Notes under the pieces: model-generated
What the model was told of the DNA's origin: nothing
The model's input: only the letters and a program-made list of their open reading frames with translations
Database searches by the model: none
Shown here: piece after piece, positions 5,983 through 11,690 of the stretch
How positions within the stretch are numbered: the first letter of the stretch is position 1
How the letters are laid out: every line of letters starts with the position of its first letter
Position numbers and translations under genes: made by a program
DNA from: Candidatus Aminicenantota bacterium
GTDB taxonomy: Bacteria > Acidobacteriota > Aminicenantia > UBA2199
Direction of reading: 5' to 3'
DNA: 16,244 nucleotides
Assembly (NCBI GenBank): GCA_026393775.1
Contig: JAPKZM010000158.1
Span: forward strand, 1-16,244

Positions 5983-7053
5983 ATGAAAAAATTAACCCTA
6001 ATTTTTTTTGCGCTGCTTTTTACAATTTCCCTTTTACCGGCCGGCACCATCGCAAATGTAATCGCCCATAAAGACCTGCTGTTGACCATCGATCGCGGCA
6101 CGACGGACGGAGTCGAGGCCGGCATGAAGGGGATCGTTAATGCCGTCTATAAAGAACCCAGCGGGGAATATACTATCAATATAGGCATCTTCACCGTAAA
6201 AAAAGTATCGCCACGGACCGCTGAGGTGCTAATTAATAAGATGGGCCCGGGGTTGAATCCCGATGATGCCCGTTATGTTGTTTTTGAGCAGGACTTGCTT
6301 CCGATCGAGACGAAGGCCGAACCCAGGGCAGAGCCAAAGTCCAGAAGCATGACTCCAGAAAAGCCGGCGGAAAATGCCGATTGGTACCTAGATCAGGGTG
6401 ACAAGGAAGCCGAAGCGGGAAACGTCCGGATCGCGCTGCAACATTATCAGAAAGCCTTGGCCTTGGCGCCCGGCAGCCTGGTAGCCAAGGAAAAATGCAG
6501 CGAGATGCAGAAGGAGATCGACTTGGGGGAACGGAAAGGGAAATTCTCCGAATATCTCGAAAAAGCCGATGCCAACTACGAAAAAAACGATGTTAAATTC
6601 GCTTTCCTATACCTGGTGGAAGGATTGCGCATATATCCCGAAGGCACTGCTGAAATCCAGAGCCGGCTGACTCCCATGGCGGAAAAGTATCCCCAGGAGA
6701 TCGATGCGCTGCTGACGGAAAAAAGCAAGGAATTGAAGGATGTCCGCAAGCAGATCGATGCCATGCTGGGTCGCACGGAAACAACCAATCCGGCGCCAGC
6801 CGAAACAAAGTTGGCCGAGACCAAGCCGGCTGCAGTCAAGACCAGCGTGCAACCTAATAAGTACAGCGAACCTTTCCTGCAAAAAATTGCCGGCAAGGCC
6901 GACAAGATCCAGCAAAACGATAAAGGCTTCTGGGAAGCGGTGTTTCCCAGGAACATCACCATGATCTACATCCCGGAAGGAGAATTCTCCATCGGTTCCC
7001 CGGCCAAGGAAGGGGACGCCGACGAACACCCGCGAGGGCTGGGGCCGCGGTGA
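5983..7053 (+). CDS. Secreted TPR protein fused to SUMF1-like domain, N-terminal fragment of a frame-broken gene
   Basis: This 356-aa fragment has a signal peptide (MKKLTLIFFALLFTISLLPA, 1-20), so the protein is exported. A beta-rich region follows (about 22-105; IDRGTTDGVEAGMKGIV), then two TPR-like helical pairs (about 132-170 and 187-222; GNVRIALQHYQKALALAPGS), a coiled segment, and a Thr/Ala/Lys linker with repeated AETK units (273-286). At about 325 a SUMF1/formylglycine-generating-enzyme fold begins (MIYIPEGEFSIGSP), but after DEHPR the frame runs out. The rest of the domain continues in another frame from about 7034. The start is ATG 5983, with AAGGAG at 5971-5976; an upstream in-frame ATG at 5962 would spoil the signal peptide. 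Function unknown; perhaps an envelope scaffold. Confidence 0.8.
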   Translation: MKKLTLIFFALLFTISLLPAGTIANVIAHKDLLLTIDRGTTDGVEAGMKGIVNAVYKEPSGEYTINIGIFTVKKVSPRTAEVLINKMGPGLNPDDARYVVFEQDLLPIETKAEPRAEPKSRSMTPEKPAENADWYLDQGDKEAEAGNVRIALQHYQKALALAPGSLVAKEKCSEMQKEIDLGERKGKFSEYLEKADANYEKNDVKFAFLYLVEGLRIYPEGTAEIQSRLTPMAEKYPQEIDALLTEKSKELKDVRKQIDAMLGRTETTNPAPAETKLAETKPAAVKTSVQPNKYSEPFLQKIAGKADKIQQNDKGFWEAVFPRNITMIYIPEGEFSIGSPAKEGDADEHPRGLGPR

Positions 7054-7060
7054 GCGGCCA

Positions 7061-7522
7061 GTGATCTACGTTTCCTGGAAAGAGGCCAATGATTTCTGTG
7101 CCTGGCTGAGGAAAAAGACGGGGTTTGCCTTCCGCTTGCCGACCGAGGCCGAATGGGAAAAAGCGGCCCGCGACCGCTATCCCTGGGGAAGCGCTCAGCC
7201 GACAAACGAACTGGCCAATTTCGACAAGGAGATCATGAAAACCAGCGTAGTGGGATCTTACCCGCAAGGGGCATCGCCCTACGGGGTGCTGGACATGGCC
7301 GGCAATGTCTGGGAATGGCTGGCCGACTGGTATGCCGATGATTATTACGAGAACTCCGCCGACAGCGATCCCCAGGGGCCGGAGGAAGGAACGGAACGGG
7401 TCGTACGCGGCGGCGCCTGGAGCAACGGCGCCGAGATGATCCGCTCGGGCAACCGCAGCCAGGAGAATCCCGAGAGCAGGCTCAACATCATCGGCTTCCG
7501 TTTGGCCTTGAACGGCAAATGA
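7061..7522 (+). CDS. SUMF1-like (FGE-sulfatase) domain, C-terminal fragment of the broken gene
   Basis: In the frame of this fragment, coding similarity begins before the GTG at 7061: EGWGRGERPVIYVSW is readable from about 7034. The visible core is VIYVSWKEANDFCAWL, FRLPTEAEWEKAAR, YGVLDMAGNVWEWLADWY, RVVRGGAWSNG and IIGFRLAL, all hallmarks of the formylglycine-generating-enzyme/SUMF1 fold. The catalytic cysteine pair of true FGE is absent near the end (RSGNRSQENPES), so it is a structural or binding version. GTG 7061 has no ribosome site and lies 8 nt past the stop of the first fragment. Joined to the upstream part, the domain still lacks roughly 30-45 residues (the YEVT region), so a small deletion plus frame change explains the split better than a single-base error. 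Confidence 0.72.
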   Translation: MIYVSWKEANDFCAWLRKKTGFAFRLPTEAEWEKAARDRYPWGSAQPTNELANFDKEIMKTSVVGSYPQGASPYGVLDMAGNVWEWLADWYADDYYENSADSDPQGPEEGTERVVRGGAWSNGAEMIRSGNRSQENPESRLNIIGFRLALNGK

Positions 7523-7556
7523 GGCAAAAATTGATTCGGCAGGCCTAGCGAATGAA

Positions 7557-7874
7557 ATGGTCATGAACGTTCAATGTCCCGACTGCGGCCATGTCCAGGA
7601 ATTCGACCCAGGATACAGGATCTGCCTGCATTGCGGCGGGGCAGTGGATGAGAAACATTCCCAAATCTTGAAAAATCCGCGCCAGGGCCGCGGCATGCAA
7701 GGGACCGCCATCATCGCCTTCCTGCTGTGTTTCTTTATTTTTCTTTTTTGGTCCAAATATATCGGCGCTCATGGCATGGCCATCAGCGCTTTGATCTATG
7801 TTTGGGGAGTATACAAGGCCCATTTGAATAAAAAGGGAAAAAACGAAACCAATGGCCATCAAGGAAAATCTTGA
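7557..7874 (+). CDS. Small zinc-ribbon membrane protein, function unknown
   Basis: A 105-aa protein. Two Cys pairs near the N-terminus, CPDC and CLHC, form a zinc ribbon. After a short basic linker come a strongly hydrophobic segment (TAIIAFLLCFFIFLFW, about 50-65) and a second, weaker one (ISALIYVWGVY, about 76-86). The basic C-terminal tail suggests it is cytosolic. I do not recognise a named family. The start could be ATG 7557 or ATG 7563 two codons later; neither has a strong Shine-Dalgarno site. Its last 23 bp overlap yggS, which points to one transcript. The gene starts 34 nt after the SUMF1-like fragment. Confidence 0.7.
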   Translation: MVMNVQCPDCGHVQEFDPGYRICLHCGGAVDEKHSQILKNPRQGRGMQGTAIIAFLLCFFIFLFWSKYIGAHGMAISALIYVWGVYKAHLNKKGKNETNGHQGKS

Positions 7875-8535
7875 ACGGATCAGGCAGAACATCGAAAAAG
7901 CCTGCCTGCGGGTAAAAAGAGATCCCTGTCAAGTCCAGATCGCGGCCGTTTGCAAGGACCAGGGTGTGACAAAGATTAGGCAGGTCTATGACTTGGGTGT
8001 CCGCCTCCTGGGGGAAAATAAAGCCCAGGAAGCCGAGAACCACATGCACCAGCTTGCGGACACCGATATAGTCTGGCACTTCATCGGCAAGCTGCAGAAA
8101 AACAAAATCAACAAACTGCTCTCTACATTTCACTTGATCGAATCGGTAGACGGCGTCAAATCGCTGGAGCATATTCACAAGCGAGTCGACAAACCGGTCG
8201 AGTTGTTCATCGAGATCAATATCGGCGAAGAAAAGAACAAATCGGGATTTACCATCGAAGGACTGAAAAAAGCGCTGCCCTATCTCGCCAACCTGAATAA
8301 AATAGTCGTTACCGGCCTGATGTCCATTCCCCCTTATTTCGAAGACACGGAGAAGGTCAGGCCTTATTTTTCGCGGCTGCGGGAATTGAAAGATGAGATC
8401 AATCAAATGGCCATAGCCAATTTGAAAATTTCGCACCTCTCCATAGGCATGAGCCACGATTACGAAGTGGCCGTCGAAGAGGGCGCAACCATCGTCCGCA
8501 TCGGCACAGCGCTGTTTGGTAAACGCAACGGATGA
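7852..8535 (+). CDS. yggS: YggS/PROSC family PLP homeostasis protein
   Basis: Pyridoxal-5'-phosphate-binding protein of the YggS/YlmE/PLPBP family, which buffers PLP and affects amino acid and keto acid balance; it has no known enzymatic reaction. At 227 aa it is full length. The PLP lysine is in IAAVCKDQG (family usually AVSK), so a Cys replaces the Ser before it. Other family marks are LLGENKAQE, WHFIGKLQKNK, IESVDGVKSLE, FIEINIGEEKNKSGF, VTGLMSIPP, LSIGMSHDYEVAVEEGATIVRIGTALFGKR. The start ATG 7852 lies within the upstream gene. In many bacteria yggS neighbours cell-division genes, and here a DivIVA-like gene follows 37 bp downstream, which fits that pattern. Confidence 0.95.
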   Translation: MAIKENLERIRQNIEKACLRVKRDPCQVQIAAVCKDQGVTKIRQVYDLGVRLLGENKAQEAENHMHQLADTDIVWHFIGKLQKNKINKLLSTFHLIESVDGVKSLEHIHKRVDKPVELFIEINIGEEKNKSGFTIEGLKKALPYLANLNKIVVTGLMSIPPYFEDTEKVRPYFSRLRELKDEINQMAIANLKISHLSIGMSHDYEVAVEEGATIVRIGTALFGKRNG

Positions 8536-8572
8536 AAACCGGAAACCGGACGGGCGTGGGCAAGGAGGAATC

Positions 8573-9058
8573 ATGAAATTAACACCCCAGGAAATTTTGA
8601 ACCAGGTTTTTTCCAAAAAGTTCAAGGGCTACAATCCCGCCGAGGTCAAGAGCTTTTTGCAGCAGCTCGTGGAAACCATGGAGAGCGAAATCCAGGAAAA
8701 GGAAGCCATGAAGATAAAAATGGAAAAGCTGCGCGAAAGCCTGGCCAAGATTGAAAAAAAGGAAGAGCTCCTGCGCGACACCCTGATTGCCGCTCAGAAA
8801 TTTTCCAGCGAGATTAAAGTCAATTCCCACAAGGAAGCCGAGCTGATCATTAAGGACGCCGAGATGAAATCGGAAGAGATCGTCAAGCACGCTTTCACCA
8901 GGCAAATGGCCATCAAGGAGGAGATCAACAGCCTCCAATTTAAAAGAAAAGAGATCGAAAACGACATCATCCACCTGTTGAATTCGCTGAAGGAATTGAT
9001 CGAGACATATCATAAACAGGACGAAGAGTTCGACAAGATCGAATACCTCGGGAAGTAG
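8573..9058 (+). CDS. DivIVA-like coiled-coil cell-division/polarity protein
   Basis: A 161-aa protein with the DivIVA/GpsB N-terminal signature: MKLTPQEILNQVFSKKFKGYNPAEVKSFL, in which a short hydrophobic membrane-binding head is followed by the GYnxxEVdxFL motif. The rest (about 35-150) is almost pure coiled coil, rich in Glu and Lys. DivIVA proteins sit at curved membranes at poles and septa and recruit partners. The start is ATG 8573, with a perfect AAGGAGG at 8562-8568, 4 nt upstream. DivIVA-like proteins are best known in Gram-positives but also occur in some diderms, and the yggS-DivIVA order resembles division clusters elsewhere. The protein is at the short end for DivIVA. Confidence 0.88.
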   Translation: MKLTPQEILNQVFSKKFKGYNPAEVKSFLQQLVETMESEIQEKEAMKIKMEKLRESLAKIEKKEELLRDTLIAAQKFSSEIKVNSHKEAELIIKDAEMKSEEIVKHAFTRQMAIKEEINSLQFKRKEIENDIIHLLNSLKELIETYHKQDEEFDKIEYLGK

Positions 9059-9061
9059 CTA

Positions 9062-9320
9062 GGTTTAAGGTACACGGCATACGGTTTACGGTGAAGAAAT
9101 AAGCACAAAATCCCAAGCACCAATTTCCAAACAAATTCCAAGCTCCAAATTCCAATGATCCAAACGAAATCACCTTTTCGAAATTCACAAAATCCTCTTT
9201 CAATTACATACTATTTTGGTCATTGGTGCTTGGTGCTTATTTGGGATTTGGTATTTGGAGTTTGGAATTTTGCATAACTCCTTTTTCTTACCGTCAACCG
9301 TACACCGTCTACCGTCAACC
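9062..9320. repeat. ~260-bp imperfect inverted repeat with two nested arm pairs
   Basis: This fills most of the 337-bp non-coding gap 9059-9395. The outer arms are 9062-9096 and 9287-9320, built from near-repeats of ACGGT on one side and ACCGT on the other; they pair at most positions. The inner arms are about 9105-9163 and 9214-9273, rich in CCAAA/TTTGG words (TCCCAAGCACCAA on the left, TTGGTGCTTGG and TTTGGGATTTGG on the right). The middle, about 9164-9213, is AT-rich and unpaired. No open frame or transposase is present. From memory, CCAAA/TTTGG repeats of this style are scattered in genomes of several uncultured phyla, but I cannot name a family. It could be a non-autonomous mobile relic or fold into a long hairpin RNA. 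Confidence 0.75.
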
Positions 9321-9351
9321 AAGTGCTTTATTTAACATGCGCATTTTTTTG

Positions 9352-9380
9352 TTGAAAATAATATCATAATATGATATTAT
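9352..9380 (+). promoter_or_regulatory. vapBC promoter with overlapping palindromic operator
   Basis: -35 TTGAAA at 9352-9357, a 17-bp spacer and -10 TATTAT at 9375-9380. A perfect palindrome covers 9358-9380: an 11-bp arm ATAATATCATA, a central A, and its exact complement. It fills the spacer and the -10 box, so a bound VapB dimer would block polymerase, as expected for autoregulated toxin-antitoxin operons. A further half-like ATATCAT recurs at 9391-9397 over the start codon. GGAG at 9387-9390 is the ribosome site. Confidence 0.7.
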
Positions 9381-9395
9381 ATTAGCGGAGATATC

Positions 9396-9635
9396 ATGCC
9401 GGCAGTAAGTTTTTATCTTAAAAAAGAAGTTCTGGAGGCGATCCGCGCCAGAGCCAGTTCCGGCAACATCCCGGTTTCGCGGATCATCAGCCGCGCCGTA
9501 GAAGATTACCTCAAGACTAATGAGATGAACGGGGCCAGGAAGCGGGTAATGGAGCACATCCGCCAAGTAGTCGTACCCGCAGACTGGGAAGCGCTCCACC
9601 GGGAAAGGACAGTGGCCGATGCTGACCGGGATTGA
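9396..9635 (+). CDS. vapB: Ribbon-helix-helix antitoxin (VapB-like)
   Basis: A 79-aa protein. The N-terminus AVSFYLKKEVLEAIRARASSGNIPVSRIISRAVEDYL has the CopG/MetJ ribbon-helix-helix pattern: a short beta strand for DNA contact, then two helices. The C-terminal half is charged and would wrap and inhibit the toxin. The start is ATG 9396, with GGAG 5 nt upstream. It overlaps the toxin gene by 17 bp, so the two are translated together, with antitoxin first, as is usual. The palindromic operator directly upstream is the probable binding site. The VapB name rests on the PIN-domain partner rather than on close similarity to a studied VapB. Confidence 0.87.
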   Translation: MPAVSFYLKKEVLEAIRARASSGNIPVSRIISRAVEDYLKTNEMNGARKRVMEHIRQVVVPADWEALHRERTVADADRD

Positions 9636-9996
9636 CACCAGCTATTTCTACGCCCTAGCCGCCGGCAACCCGGCCGCGGTGGAAGCTTGGGAGAACAGGG
9701 AACTCCTCACTTCCGTACTCTGCTTCTATGAGCTGAAAAAAAGACTGCTGCAGGGCGACCTTAAGGCCTGGCCGACCGTCCTGGACGATATCGCCAAGGC
9801 CGTCGAGGTGGTGCCCGTGACCACTACTGTCGCCTTGAAGGCGGGACAGGTCGCCCATGGTACCGGCATGCCCGCTTTCGACGCGATCATCGTAAGTTCC
9901 TTCGACGAAACAGGCTGCGGGGAGATCCTCACCATGGATCACCATTTCAAGTTGTTCGCGAAAAAAGGGCTGAAAATAACACTTTTATCACTATGA
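9619..9996 (+). CDS. vapC: PIN-domain toxin ribonuclease (VapC-like)
   Basis: A 125-aa PIN-domain protein of type II toxin size. The four acidic residues expected to bind Mg2+ are visible: Asp6 in TGIDTSYF, Glu38 in CFYELKKR, Asp88 in MPAFDAIIV and Asp107 in LTMDHHF. VapC toxins cut tRNA or rRNA and are held inactive by the cognate antitoxin. All catalytic positions are intact, so the toxin is probably functional. AAGGAC at 9605-9610, inside the antitoxin gene, could serve as its ribosome site. The pair sits between a large inverted repeat and a 28-bp palindrome, next to core genes, which suggests insertion by transfer. The target RNA cannot be told from sequence. Confidence 0.92.
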   Translation: MLTGIDTSYFYALAAGNPAAVEAWENRELLTSVLCFYELKKRLLQGDLKAWPTVLDDIAKAVEVVPVTTTVALKAGQVAHGTGMPAFDAIIVSSFDETGCGEILTMDHHFKLFAKKGLKITLLSL

Positions 9997-10017
9997 AAAT
10001 GACCGAGAACTTCATCC

Positions 10018-10045
10018 GTAGGGAACGCAAATTTGCGTTCCCTAC
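10018..10045. repeat. Perfect 28-bp palindrome (REP-like) between vapC and recA
   Basis: The arm GTAGGGAACGCAAA at 10018-10031 is followed at once by its exact complement at 10032-10045, with no loop base and no mismatch. The stem would begin with GTAG, the tetranucleotide at the foot of many REP elements handled by REP-associated (Y1) transposases. No T-tract follows, so a simple terminator is less likely. It may be one copy of a dispersed repeat. Confidence 0.75.
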
Positions 10046-10057
10046 ACACGTAAGCAC

Positions 10058-10086
10058 TTTTAATTACCGACCATTCCTGATACAAT
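10058..10086 (+). promoter_or_regulatory. recA promoter candidate with extended -10
   Basis: -10 TACAAT at 10081-10086 is preceded by TG at 10078-10079, forming an extended -10. The -35 region at 10058-10063 (TTTTAA) is poor, which an extended -10 can offset. The predicted start is near 10093, 20 nt before the ATG. I see no Bacillus-type or E. coli-type LexA box in 9997-10112. Confidence 0.45.
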
Positions 10087-10112
10087 GAACTATCGCACCA
10101 GAGGAGGATTTC

Positions 10113-11129
10113 ATGGCTGAAAGCTCCAACAAAATGACCGCTTTGAACAATGCTGTATCGCAGATCGAAAAGCAATTCGGCAAGGGTTCGATTATGAAAT
10201 TGGGAGGAAAAGAAGTGGTGCGGATTCCCGCCATCTCCTCCGGTTGTATCGCTCTAGACATCGTTACCGGGATCGGCGGCTTTCCGCGCGGCCGGGTCCT
10301 CGAAATCTACGGGCCTGAAGGTTCCGGTAAAACGACCCTGGCCCTGCATGCCATCGCCGAAGCCCAGAAGGCGGGGGGATACGCCGCTTTCATCGACGCC
10401 GAACATGCCCTCGACCCCCTCTATGCCCAGAAACTTGGCGTGAATATCGATGAATTATACATCGCCCAGCCCGACTGGGGCGAGCAAGCCCTGGAGATCG
10501 CCGAGATCCTGGTACGCTCGGGCGGTGTCGACATCATCGTGGTGGACAGCGTGGCCGCCCTGGTCCCCAAGGCGGAATTGGAAGGTGACATGGGTGACAG
10601 CCACATGGGCCTGCAAGCCAGATTGATGAGCCAAGCGCTGCGCAAGCTGACTGCCATCGTTTCCCGCTCGAAAACCACTTTCGTTTTCCTCAATCAGCTG
10701 CGTGAAAAGATCGGCATGTTCGTCGGCAATCCCGAAGTAACAACCGGCGGCCGGGCGCTGAAATTCTACAGCTCCATGCGCATCGAGGTCAAGCGGATCA
10801 TGGCCATCAAGGAAGGGACCGATATCGTCGGCTCCCGCATCCGCATTAAAATAGTCAAGAACAAAATGGCCCCGCCTTTCAAAGAGGTCGAAGTGGATCT
10901 CTATTACGGCAAGGGTTTTTCCAAGGAGAGCGATATCATCGAGCTGGGAGTTCTCTATGAAATAGTCAGCAAGACCGGTGCCTGGTACTCTTACAACGAA
11001 AACCGCTTGGGCCAGGGCAAGGAAGCGGTCCGCAAGCTCTTGGAGGAAAACCGCCCCCTGTTCGATGAAATCAAAGCCAAGGTCATTGAAAAGACGGCCG
11101 CGCCCAGCGCCGAAAAAGAACCGGGTTGA
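10113..11129 (+). CDS. recA: RecA recombinase
   Basis: DNA strand-exchange ATPase for homologous recombination and repair, which also triggers LexA cleavage where LexA is present; 338 aa, full length. Visible are ALDIVTGIGGFPRGRVLEIYGPEGSGKTTLALH with Walker A at 67-74, AAFIDAEHALDP, the catalytic region VDIIVVDSVAALVPKAELEGDMGD, the loop/ligand regions MSQALRKLT, FLNQLREKIGMFVGNPEVTTGGRALKFY, and a C-terminal domain with an acidic tail. The start ATG has GAGGAGG at 10101-10107. It is followed without a gap by a VanZ-like gene whose TTG start overlaps the recA stop. GDPH found in many RecA proteins reads GDSH here, a common substitution. Confidence 0.98.
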   Translation: MAESSNKMTALNNAVSQIEKQFGKGSIMKLGGKEVVRIPAISSGCIALDIVTGIGGFPRGRVLEIYGPEGSGKTTLALHAIAEAQKAGGYAAFIDAEHALDPLYAQKLGVNIDELYIAQPDWGEQALEIAEILVRSGGVDIIVVDSVAALVPKAELEGDMGDSHMGLQARLMSQALRKLTAIVSRSKTTFVFLNQLREKIGMFVGNPEVTTGGRALKFYSSMRIEVKRIMAIKEGTDIVGSRIRIKIVKNKMAPPFKEVEVDLYYGKGFSKESDIIELGVLYEIVSKTGAWYSYNENRLGQGKEAVRKLLEENRPLFDEIKAKVIEKTAAPSAEKEPG

Positions 11130-11617
11130 AAAAATTCACGTTTTCCCTGCTTTACATCCTGGCACTGCTGGTGACCTTGCCCTTCCATGTTCAGCTTAAA
11201 AACCTGCTGGTCAACATCAGGGGCTTCAATTTCATAAATTACGTTCTGCTGGGATTTCTGGCAGCTTTTTTCGCTTTGGGTTTTTTCAAGGCATGCAAGA
11301 CCGGAAAAACCCTGGAAATCACCGCCGTGCTCCTGGCCGCCGCCATCATTTTCTATTTTCTTTTTCAGAGAAGGATATTCCTGAACAAGGTCTTTTTCGC
11401 GAATTTCCTGCACATCGCCGAATTTTTCATCCTGGGCATGCTGCTGAGTAGGGAGAACAAAAAGAATTCTTCATCCATGCCCCTCATCATCCTATTCACC
11501 TCCGCCTTCGCCTTCGAGTTGCTGCAGGTTTTTTTTCATAACCGGGTGGTTGACGGCAATGACATCTGGACGAATGCGATCTCAGGCCTGGTCGGACAGG
11601 TGGTGGGGTTTTTATAA
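11126..11617 (+). CDS. VanZ-like membrane protein
   Basis: A 163-aa integral membrane protein of the VanZ-like family. Hydrophobic segments lie near 5-20, 39-57, 67-83, 91-104, 117-130 and at the end. The C-terminal motif FELLQVFFHNRVVDGNDIWTNAISGLVG (129-156) matches the family signature E.xQ..f..R..d..D...N..G...G. Family members are linked to teicoplanin resistance or to unknown envelope roles; the function here is not known. The start is TTG 11126, overlapping the recA stop (TTGA); no other start is available before base 11441, so translation must be coupled to recA. Genes of this sort often sit near others for convenience, so the pairing with recA need not be functional. Confidence 0.85.
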   Translation: MKKFTFSLLYILALLVTLPFHVQLKNLLVNIRGFNFINYVLLGFLAAFFALGFFKACKTGKTLEITAVLLAAAIIFYFLFQRRIFLNKVFFANFLHIAEFFILGMLLSRENKKNSSSMPLIILFTSAFAFELLQVFFHNRVVDGNDIWTNAISGLVGQVVGFL

Positions 11618-11655
11618 TCCCGGCGTCGAACAACCGGATCCGGCTCATGGCCGAT

Positions 11656-11684
11656 TTGAAAAGGGCCATCTGTTCAACTATAAT
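11656..11684 (+). promoter_or_regulatory. ftsY promoter; predicts a leaderless transcript
   Basis: -35 TTGAAA at 11656-11661, a 17-bp spacer and a perfect -10 TATAAT at 11679-11684. A start 7 nt after the -10 box falls on 11691, exactly the A of the ftsY ATG. There is no Shine-Dalgarno sequence between the promoter and the ATG. The promoter lies in the 73-bp gap after the VanZ-like gene. Confidence 0.65.
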
Positions 11685-11690
11685 GCGTCC

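Noticed and set aside
7061..7522. True formylglycine-generating enzyme
   Set aside because: The active-site Cys pair near the C-terminus is absent and no sulfatase gene is nearby.
9097..9280. CRISPR array suggested by recurring CCAAA/TTTGG words
   Set aside because: The units are short, irregular and arranged as inverted arms, with no regular spacers and no cas genes nearby.
9997..10112. LexA/SOS box upstream of recA
   Set aside because: The GAAC and GTTC words in the 28-bp palindrome are 10 bp apart instead of the 4 of the Bacillus-type box, and no CTGT-N8-ACAG pattern is present.
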